In this document: positions 56,100 through 64,000 of the stretch, one piece after another
How positions within the stretch are numbered: position 1 is the stretch's first letter
Layout of the letters: every line of letters begins with the position of its first letter
Position numbers and translations under genes: made by a program
Assembly (NCBI GenBank): GCA_050084515.1
Contig: CM114274.1
Coordinates: 25,854,001 to 25,918,000, forward strand
Origin: Blasia pusilla
Taxonomy: Eukaryota; Marchantiophyta; Marchantiopsida; Blasiales
Direction of reading: 5' to 3'
Length of the DNA stretch: 64,000 nucleotides
Notes under the pieces: generated by a model
Told to the model about the DNA's origin: nothing
Database searches by the model: none
What the model saw: only the letters and a program-made list of their open reading frames with translations

Positions 56100-57486
56100 A
56101 AACTACTATGACTCACTCCAAGCCACTAGCTTTGCAATAGAAAATGCCCAAACTATGGACACGCCCCCACTTATCTCACTTGAGATCAAAACTCGGCAAA
56201 TAGCCTGCACACTAAGTCATTGCCAACTAGTGTGATATACATCCATCCTAGCAAGCTCTCTAAAATAGTCGCGATAGTGTCATACACTCACCAACGCACT
56301 AATCCACAATATGTGTCTGTGATACCCACTCAAGCAAGAGAGATGTACCCTCTCGAGCTTGTAGATACTTTGAAGTCTTCCAATTCTTGATGGAGTATTA
56401 AAGCATTCATTCATTCATTCTGATGTGCGATGCTTATGTCTGAACATTCTTTTTGGGTCTGCCGAGTGAAGAGTGAATCAGGCGAACCTTTCTCATCAAT
56501 GGAATAATCAATATAAAGTTGTATGAAATCTGTTTGAGAGAGTAACTGCCTGACGGATTGAGTTCGAAAGTAGGAGAAACCCGCTTTATTCTTGAGGTCT
56601 CTGTGAGGTTCGAGATGATGAGAGAACAAATTTCTGAGCGCCCTTTAAACTCCACTCGAGAGAATTGAAGAAGAAAACATAGGTACTAAGAAGGATCGGA
56701 AGTCGATCTTTGGAATACTACAATTGAATTACATAATCAATTACACTTTTACAACATAATCATCACCTTATACTCTCTTTTCATCCAACAATGATCCTCT
56801 TGGGGATCGAACTGTACAATTGACTGTAAATAAGAAACACTTAGACATTACAGTGTCACACAAAAAACACCCCTCAAACATCTCCATAAGCAGCAAGGTA
56901 AGTGAATAAATCCCTCTGTGTGCAACAGCTAGCCATCACTTCCTTGTGGGTGTGTTGGTAATACAACATGCAAACGAACTCCCCAGTTAAGCATACTGTG
57001 GAGGAATAGAACTAGGATGGATGACCTCGAAGTTATGTTGAACTCGATCAGCATTAGCTTGCCAAGTCCTCGCGCCGCCAACAAGCTGGCTTGGTGGCGC
57101 CTTCGACACCTCTCTCGCCTCGAAGCCTCTAAACGCCGAGAATACCCGTGATTTACCCGCCTCACTTCTTTGCCATGCTTTGCTGTGCCAAACTCACATA
57201 TGAATGGGAACTTCAGTTTTGATTCGCGCCGCGCCAAAGATGCCAAATCTGCTAGAGACTAAGGTGGGAATGGGAACTTCAGTTGGGATTCTTGCCGGCA
57301 CCAAAAGAGACTACCTCCGGATAGAAATGGGGAACGGACTGATCCCAATGGGAACTTGAGTTCTGATTGCTGCGCTGCTTTGCCAACTCGCATGAAACTT
57401 GGGCGTCTGAAAATCCTTCACCTGAAAGAGTGTCGAATTGGAACTTTGGTTCCGAATGTTCTTGGCTCCCTCCTTCCTTCCTGACT
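56100..57486. other. Unassigned stretch inside element D
   Basis: Similarity to the family leader fades at about 56110. No gene recognised; a minus-strand frame at 57246-56929 has no known domain. From 57195 to 57470 a degenerate repeat recurs about four times at roughly 70-85-base spacing, centred on AATGGGAACTTCAGTT / GATTC. Ends abruptly where fragment F begins. Confidence 0.5.
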
Positions 57487-59285
57487 AGACTATGATGTCA
57501 TCAATATAACGCCTAGCAAAATCTAGACATGCAAAGATCCTATCCATGACCCTCTGAAACTCATCCGGGGCGTTCTTTAACCCAAATGGTAAGAACCGCC
57601 ATTGTTCTAAACAATCCTTCCCGTGAGGATCGATGCCCCAAAATGCCATCTTCTGCTTGTCCTCCAATCTGACAGGCAACTAATGGTATCTGGCTTGAAG
57701 ACCTTTGCATGCCCAACAACATCAAAGATCTCCTCAAGGATGGGCATGGCATACCTATCAGACTTTGTCTGCCGATTGATAGGTCAATAATCTCCACACA
57801 TCCGCATATCCGTCCAGTTGCCATGCACATCCTTCTTGGTGGGCATGACATTGGCAGATGCATACTCTCCATGCCACATCTCCACTATTCCTTCTCTAAT
57901 CGAGTCATGGCTCCTACTATGAATCATAGCCCTCTCCATGTCATTATACGTGTAGAGTCGTCGGAAGATTGGTCTGTCACTCGACAACTCAATGCGGATC
58001 TCTCAACCATTCACCGTACCCAACTCATGCATACTAAATGCAAAACAGCTCCTATAATTCCTCAAGAACTGATGTATCTGGTGCCGCTCTCCTCCTATCA
58101 ACTTAGGGCCCATATCTGGCTCCCAAGTCTCCATTGTGACTACGGTTGGACTCTTCGGCGCAAGTGTAGATGGTTGTTAATATACAACCCTGTCTTGGAG
58201 AACAGAACTCGAAAACTCCCCTACAACCAACTGCAAAATTGAATCTCCATCTGTAGTACCCGGCACCATGCTCAATGTTGTGGCTTCCATCTCCCGGCGA
58301 ACCAGCAAAACATCCCAAGAAGTCCAAGGGTGTCTCTCTCAATCAACCCTGGTGTGTCGATCTCCTTGGGTCTAGCCCCTAGCCACTGCCTCAACCATCT
58401 CGGTAGTCATGGTGCTCACCAACGCAACAACTATGATATGTCGCATCCGCAAACGACATTGCTCAGCTACTCCTAAGCTGAAAATCCATATCAAGCAATT
58501 CAGGTTCATTGCCTGACCCAAGACATGATGTCGCGATGCCTCTGATAGTGGCGGTATTGCCGTCACTCCCATGGGGAATCCCATTGCTCACTCTCGCTCA
58601 TCGGCGTTGGGCTCCACCAACCGTTGTACCTGGTTATCCCAAACCAAGCCAGGTCCGGCCTCCTTGAATGCATAAGAAGCGGGAAGACTCACCAAGGTGG
58701 GAAAGGCTGCTTGTCGCATGCCAATTCTGTTGACCATAGTCAATGGCTATCGATCATTGTGTTGTACTCCCTATGGTTGAAAACTTGGATCCATAATAGA
58801 ATCAAGCAACAAATCGAAGGGGCGCTCCACTCTCACATATGCCCTTTGCAACAACCATGTGGTACCAAGTTGGTCCACCAAAGATACGGGCAGTGTGCTC
58901 TAGAACCTACACTCGCCCCATCTAACAACACTATTGGGCCGATCCATGCACGCACCTCATGTGCACTGGTCACCACACAGATCTCGAATCATCCAAAATC
59001 GGCACATTATCCAGAATGTATGCTGAAGAACGAGGCTGATGCTCCTATAAATATCGCAAGATCCGCATCATGCCCCAAAACAACCTAGACTAAGTGTCAG
59101 TAAACGTGTTACCTCGTCCAACACTCGATTGGCCCTCACATGGCCAACCAGCAATGACCAAGTCTATGGTCCCTACCGGCTCCAAGTCTCGCGCCCCCAG
59201 CAATGAAATATCCCTTAGTAGGGATTTGTGGTAATCCTAGATGGCAAACGCAGACAACAAGTCGGGAAAGCCGAGGCGTAATTGC
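57487..59285 (-). pseudogene. Fragment F: DNMT-to-RT piece of the B family
   Basis: Collinear with B 11657-13450 on the minus strand. Contains DNMT from after motif I (motif IV DLVIAGWPCEGQSSVGRG near 59115-59165, Cys kept; motif VIII SRAHCPYLWWT near 58890; AMGFPMGVTA and SEASRHHVLGQAMNLNC near 58500-58585) and RT as far as YIDD (ARRYIDDIIV at about 57490-57510). Both ends are abrupt. The right end joins directly to copia integrase sequence, which reads on the same strand. Confidence 0.85.
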
Positions 59286-60023
59286 ACCAAAGATACATCT
59301 TTCAGACTTGGGGTCTAATTTTTGACATCTCTGAGAAGAAACATGAGCATAACAGATACAGCCAAATACTTTCAAGAAGGAAAAATCAGGTTTACTTCCT
59401 GTGAAGACTTTGAATGGAGTCTTATCATGAACTCCTACTGTTGGAGTCCAGTTGATTAAGAAGACTGCACATGTTACAGCCTCTGCCCAATACACCTTAG
59501 GCATGTTCTTCTCATTCAGCATAGCTCGTGCCGCTTCAGCAATATTTCAATTTTTCCTCTCATCCACTCCATTTTGTTGTGGAGTGTAGAAGCAAGTCAC
59601 TTGAGGTTGGATGTCATTCTGACGTAAATAGTCATCAAACTCTGTTGAAAGATACTCTCCTCCTCCATCACAACAAAATTTCAGAATGTGTTGTCCAGTC
59701 TGCTTCTCTACTAGAACTATGAATTGGAGTTGATCCACATCAATGTGGATCAACTCCAATATCTTGGATGCTCTTCTATCTTGCTTTGGAAAAAGAAATC
59801 TAGCTTGTTTTCCGAATTGGCAAGCAAGACATACCTCTAACGTAGTAGGACTCGCTAATTTAGGGAGTCCTATTACTATATTAGATGATGAAAGACTCTG
59901 TAATCTGTAAAAATTCATATGTCCAATTCTTTTATGCCACACATTTAGATCTGTGACTTGTTGGCCTGTTTGACCATACATTGCTCTTTGAATTTTTGGC
60001 ATAGAAACATCTAATTTGAACAT
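59286..60023 (-). pseudogene. pol: Copia integrase with deleted core segment
   Basis: The 60023-59547 frame gives the pre-integrase zinc domain (LNVWHKRIGHMNFY, CLACQFGKQARFLFPK) and core. After ELIHIDV the sequence jumps to LQFIVLVEKQTGQHIL, omitting roughly 45 residues that would contain the first catalytic Asp surroundings. Second-Asp block is CCDGGGEYLS, and the Glu block PQQNGVDERKN. A further frame (59522 leftward) has KNMPKVYWAEAVTCAVFLIN, TPFKVFTGSKPDFSFLKVFG and then runs out of frame into fragment F. The deletion joint is a perfect palindrome. Confidence 0.88.
59723..59760. repeat. Perfect palindrome in copia integrase
   Basis: Two perfect 18-base inverted arms (59723-59740 and 59743-59760) with a 2-base loop. 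The right arm (on the minus strand the first read) is normal integrase sequence coding LELIH.DV; the other arm is its inverted copy, occupying the place of the missing core residues. Confidence 0.95.
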
Positions 60024-60184
60024 TCTTCCAGATCTAGTTCCTTTGGCTATCGTAGTCTAGTCATCCATTGTTTCAATGAAACAACCATCTGCGTTAAAAT
60101 TCACTTGATAACCCTGTTCAACTATCTGTCCTATAGAGATCAGATTCTTGCAATGGTAGGAACATAGAGAACATTTCCAAGAGC

Positions 60185-61464
60185 TCAAAGACCATCTGAT
60201 GCTATTGGAATTTTACCGGTGTGCGTGATATGATGTTGAGTGTCATCTCCTGTAAGCACAATTGCAGGATCTTTCACCGGCTCCAAACTACTGAACCATT
60301 TCGCTTTTGAGATCATGTGATTTGATGGACCGGAGTCAATGTACCAATCTGCTATCGAGTCTTTCTTGACCATTGCTCCCATATGATGAGTCATGACCAA
60401 GAGGTGCTCCGTTTGTGAATATTGTTGTTCTTGGTACTGCTCTTGGTGCTGTTGCTCCACATAGTTTTGTTGCTGTAAGGCTCCTATTCTCATATTTGCC
60501 TTCTTCTTGAAACAAAATTTTGCATAGCGACCCTTTATCCCACAGTAATTGCAAGATCTAGGGACCCTCTGCTGCTAACCTCGATCCCAACAGTTTCTAC
60601 CATCACCACCTTGTGATTGTGTCTGGTATTGGTTCGTAGTTCATTGAGTGACGTTATATTGAGTGTCTCTTCCTCCATATGCTTGATATCCACCACGACC
60701 ACGGAAGTTTCTGCCACGACCCTTGCCTCTCTTTGATCCATAACCTGCAAGTAGTGCACTCTCTTGTAGACTAGACGAGCTATCGCTACCAACTAGACGT
60801 ATCTCTTCACTGATCAACAGAGGAACTAACTCTTGAAAGGTTGGATACTTCTCTCTCACAGAGATAGAGGTCTCAAAGAACTTGTAATCCTTTGGAACGA
60901 CTTGAAGAGTGAATAAGATCATATGATCATCTTCTATTATCACTCCAATGCTATTCAACTGATCAACAATATGTCTGTCAAAATATAATCATTGATGCTC
61001 TACGATCCTTTCCTCACTTCGTTTAATTATTGTTTCAATTGAAACTTTTTGGCCTTTGTATATGTCTGGAACAGCTTTTCCAATGCATCCCAGGCCTCCT
61101 TCAGAATATCAACATCTTGGATGTGACCTAACATTGGCGAACTGATCGTTATTGAAATGTAGTGGATTACTTGCCTTGCGCGTTTGTTCCAAGCGCAAAC
61201 ATTCAAGTCTGTTGAGTCACCTTCTGGCTTGGCCTCATCACCTGTGACAAGCTCCCATAGTTCTTGACCCATGAGAAATTTTTTCATGTGAAACTTCCAG
61301 ACATTGTAATTCTGCTTGTCTAGCTTCTCGCCTGTGATTGTTGCTAAGGAATGATAAACAATTTCACTCACAAAAAAATGGAATTTCAGGCTTTCTAGTG
61401 CTCCAATTGAAGCATAGATCACTCCTACACATAAATAAACCTGAATTTTTCCAAAATTGATCAA
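60185..61464 (-). pseudogene. gag: Copia gag and protease
   Basis: Frame 61464-61027 carries the copia gag start (LDKQNYNVWKFHMKKFLMGQ, AWDALEKLFQTYTKAKKFQL). Frame 60958-60641 continues (DDHMILFTLQVVPKDYKFFE, GRGRNFRGRGGYQAYGG, an RNA-binding Arg/Gly region). A zinc knuckle CNYCGIKGRYAKFC at about 60512-60553 has Arg for the usual His. Frame 60493-60185 holds a Gln-rich spacer and the protease active site DWYIDSGPSNHMI (usual DSGA). Frameshifts separate the pieces. Confidence 0.88.
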
Positions 61465-61858
61465 CTATATGAAAGAACTAGTCGAAATTGGCGTGTAGAG
61501 AGCAAACTACACAACTTTTCTTCACCAATTGCACTTTCCTACATTGAAATTGCTGCTGCAAGAGCTCAGAGTATCAAAATCAAGAGATTTTGGATATGTT
61601 GGAAAGATCTCGATGAGATCTACAAGACGTGTAGAATCAACCTTTAGTGTCATCCTAGCCAAAGCGGACCCTGACGGCTGAATTGACCGGGAAAGCTCTC
61701 AAAAACGCCTCCAAAGTTTTATCACCATCAAAGCTCCACTTGAAATCTGCATCCACTGAGCTCTGAATAAAATTTCCTTCTCCCTAATTGAGATTGTGCC
61801 TTCTCTTGCCTCTCTTCTCTCTTCAAACACCAAGAATTTCAAGTGATGTTCTCCTCCC

Positions 61859-61870
61859 GCTCTGATACCA
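61859..61870 (-). promoter_or_regulatory. Copia primer binding site
   Basis: Minus strand reads TGGTATCAGAGC, exact complement type for plant initiator-Met tRNA, two bases after the LTR end. Fixes the element's orientation. Confidence 0.92.
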
Positions 61871-61872
61871 CG

Positions 61873-62140
61873 TGGAAAATTGCTAAACAAGCATAATTGG
61901 TGGAAAATTGCTCTCACATACACACACCACCATGGAGAACGAAATTTGCAATGAGAGAATGAGTGGAGGCTGGTCCTGTTCTCAATTATATAGGGTATGT
62001 ACAAGTAATCCTAACCCTATCCTTAACCATAGTCTCGAGTTAGCCTAACTGTGATTAACTCACCCTAATTAAGATAATCGTGCTTAACTAACTAACCAAG
62101 ATTAAGCTTCCCTACTTCGTGTGAGTGCCAAATATAGCAG
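61873..62140 (-). repeat. Copia 5' LTR
   Basis: 268 bases on the minus strand from TGCTATATTTGGCACTC to GCAATTTTCCA, next to the primer site. Contains TATATAG (61988-61994) on the plus strand, CTATATA on the minus, as a possible promoter element. No second copy lies in the window. Confidence 0.8.
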
Positions 62141-64000
62141 TTCAGGTGTCTCATGAGCTTGACCATAACTCAATCTTCAATAGTCCCTCAATCACTCAAA
62201 CTAAACATGCTGCTCTCAATCTACACTCTCTCACTAAGACATGTGTTGTGTGACAAGCAGCGTGGTACAACAAATCAACTGATCTATCATCTCATCGATA
62301 ATATATCCTCAACTCTCGACATCCCACACAAGTCTATGTCCCCTAAACCCATACATCATCGATCTTCTCAACATCAGTACGAAACCCAATATCCCAAATA
62401 ACTTCCCAATACCCGAAAATCCCTCACACATGCAGGGTAAGAGACCAAAATGGGTAACCTAACAATAATTTCCACATCGCTACTCGGCAAGTGCAAATCT
62501 TAACCCCAACTCGGTCGTGAAGATAACTCCTCCAATCATTAATTCATACTCCTCTTGTATGTTTGACGCTGCTCAAACCTCCCCGATGTGCGGTGCACGT
62601 CTAGCGGTCCGGTGCCACATTGGCGGCACGGAATGGCTACAAACAGTATGGCACTTGGGAATGGGGTGCGGCACTCGGCGGCATACCCTGCTCAATCAGC
62701 AATACATATGCTCTGCTCCCTATTGAAGGAGCGGTTCCACGATTAAGATGATGCGGTGTAGCCATGAGCGGCACGGCCCAGCAATCGGCAGCGCGTTGGG
62801 ACTACGGGCGTCACTCGATTGTCATCAAGCGGCTACCAATCACAACATAGCAAAACAAAATAAAAACTCAAACACCATAACTCGAGATCACCTACCATCA
62901 CTCGTTCAATAACGAAACTACGATGGCGGTGGCGACCACAACAAAGTACGTAGTGGCGGCGCAAGTAAGAGAATCAACGGTCGTCATGGAAGAATGTCCC
63001 CTCCGTAATGGCAACAAACGGCGCTTAACAGCCGAATGCGGCTCTGAGCGGAGGTAGGCGGCAGCGACGGTTGAAGGTCGACGGCGGACGGCGAAGATGG
63101 ACCGTTGACGATGATGGTGGACCGTTGATGGCAGACCGTTGACCATGAAAATTGACCATTGACAGCGGACCGTTGAAGGCGGCGGCTAGTTTAGGGTTTG
63201 AACAATTTTGCCCTAAAAATTGCCTAACAATGGAAATTTTGCAAAATTGGCCATAACGTTTTGGTCGTAGCTGCAAATTGTGCATTGTCTATTGCACAGC
63301 GTTGAAAACTTCACGATTTACGATGGCGTTAAAAAATATTTTGAATTGGACCTTCCAATAAACACTGACAAGGACTGTTGTAAATCCCAATGTCTCTTCT
63401 CCTACATAAATTTGGGCAGCGCTTCCGCGCTGATTTCTCCCAACAAAAATGTAAAGCTTGTGAAAATAAAAATCAGAAAGCAACATGGTGCTCCCAAGAG
63501 CACCGGCATGGGGCAACCCACCCCCATACTCAATCCCTATCATAAATTGGGCAGCGCTTCCTCGCGCCACTCTCTCACATGAAAAATCGGCATACAAACG
63601 TCAAAACAACGCGGCTCTTCATCTCGTGAGCACTCCCATGAGCCATGAAGTGGGGAACACAATCTCCAACCTACACCAAACATCAATCAACCAACGAGCT
63701 CCCCCATAAATCTCTCTTATCCTCTCTCTCTCTCTCTCTCTCCTTGTAAAATAAGGTGAAATATCTCTCACAACACCATAGCTCTTACATGTGTGCATTC
63801 TCACATGTCTCTTTCAATGTCAAACCAAACCCACTCTCCTAATGAGAGGCTTAGGTTACACTCACAAGACAAGGGACCATAGCTTCATTGCCTTGTGTCA
63901 AGAGGTTCAACAAAGAGCAAATGAGTTCTCAAACTCTCTCCTTGAGGTATACCCCTCCCCTCTCCCAAACTCTCTCCATGGTAACCTATGCTCCCAAGTC
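62141..64000 (-). other. Element D leader (5' part runs off the window)
   Basis: Collinear with B 16570-18390: CCTCAATCACTCAAACTAAA, GTTACACTCACAA-type and CCATGGTAACCTATGCTCCC stretches, the AGCGCTTCC repeats (63418, 63555), the GGACCGTTGA minisatellite (63100-63175), CGGCACGG zone (62620-62800) and a CT/GA microsatellite (63720-63742). By comparison with B the 5' terminus should lie about 250 bases beyond 64000. Non-coding. Confidence 0.72.

Larger units (their letters stand above)
59286..62140 (-). mobile_element. Ty1/copia element, 5' half
   Basis: Minus strand: LTR (62140-61873), primer site, leader, gag, zinc knuckle, protease and integrase. The integrase-before-RT order and motifs mark it as copia. 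It ends within the integrase C-terminal region (KSERCIFG) at about 59286, where fragment F starts. RT, RNase H and the 3' LTR are absent. No target duplication can be tested because the 3' end is missing. Confidence 0.9.
36504..64000 (-). mobile_element. Element D: older DNMT-gypsy copy, nested host of other elements
   Basis: A diverged member of B's family on the minus strand. Pieces in coding order: leader 64000-62141 (5' end lies beyond the window), gag 56060-54620, protease region 54600-53630, DNMT 53420-53087 continuing at 43007-42050, RT/RNase H 40408-39221, integrase 38720-37800, PHD 37760-37563, then S, T and S modules to 36504. It is interrupted by element C (target duplication GACC), by an H-like insertion (about 40835-42040) and by the 56.1-62.1 kb block. 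That the 62141-64000 leader belongs to D rather than to a further copy is inferred from order and orientation. Confidence 0.8.

Overview
This is a repeat-dominated stretch of a large plant nuclear genome. The evidence is plant-type LTR retrotransposons with initiator-Met tRNA primer sites, a chromodomain (chromovirus) Ty3/gypsy element, a Ty1/copia element, long AT-rich spacers and no dense gene islands. The main family is a Ty3/gypsy element whose polyprotein carries a cytosine-5 DNA methyltransferase. As I recall, such elements have been reported in charophyte algae, so a non-flowering streptophyte (fern, lycophyte, bryophyte or similar) is my best inference. I see no tRNA, rRNA, CRISPR or confident intact host gene.

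Layout. 1-733: no gene. 734-6498: element A, a chromovirus with two ~1 kb LTRs whose integrase-chromodomain part is inverted. 6499-8857: spacer with dispersed repeats. 8858-18632: element B (minus strand), a DNMT-encoding gypsy element. 18633-18694: perfect fold-back at B's edge. 18695-25000: dispersed repeats and a small non-autonomous LTR-like element H. 25000-31700: the most gene-like, GC-richer stretch, with unidentified coding-like pieces and a long CT microsatellite. 31738-34030: a duplicated block holding a solo LTR of A's family. 34698-36503: an unassigned ORF and a minisatellite. 36504-64000: element D (minus strand, running past the window end), an older copy of B's family. D is split by H-like DNA (about 40835-42040), by element C (43008-53086, plus strand, with a GACC target duplication), and by a 56-62 kb block in which a 5' copia half is joined to a DNMT-RT fragment (F).

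How the parts work together. Read across copies B, C, D and F, the family order is gag with two zinc knuckles, aspartic protease (DSGA), DNMT (motifs I, IV with PCQ, VI ENV, VIII, IX, X in canonical order), RT (YIDD), RNase H, integrase (D-D35-E) and a C-terminal PHD finger. A cytosine-methylation writer and a probable histone reader thus sit in one retrotransposon polyprotein. Every copy here is damaged, each differently, so the functional family is inferred from complementary damage. Copy C also carries an inverted, better-preserved integrase segment downstream of its own, making a ~0.65-0.74 kb natural hairpin that could feed small-RNA silencing of the family.

Recurring inversions and fold-backs (in A, in C, at B's edge, in the copia integrase, in H) suggest template switching during reverse transcription, integration or repair has shaped this locus.
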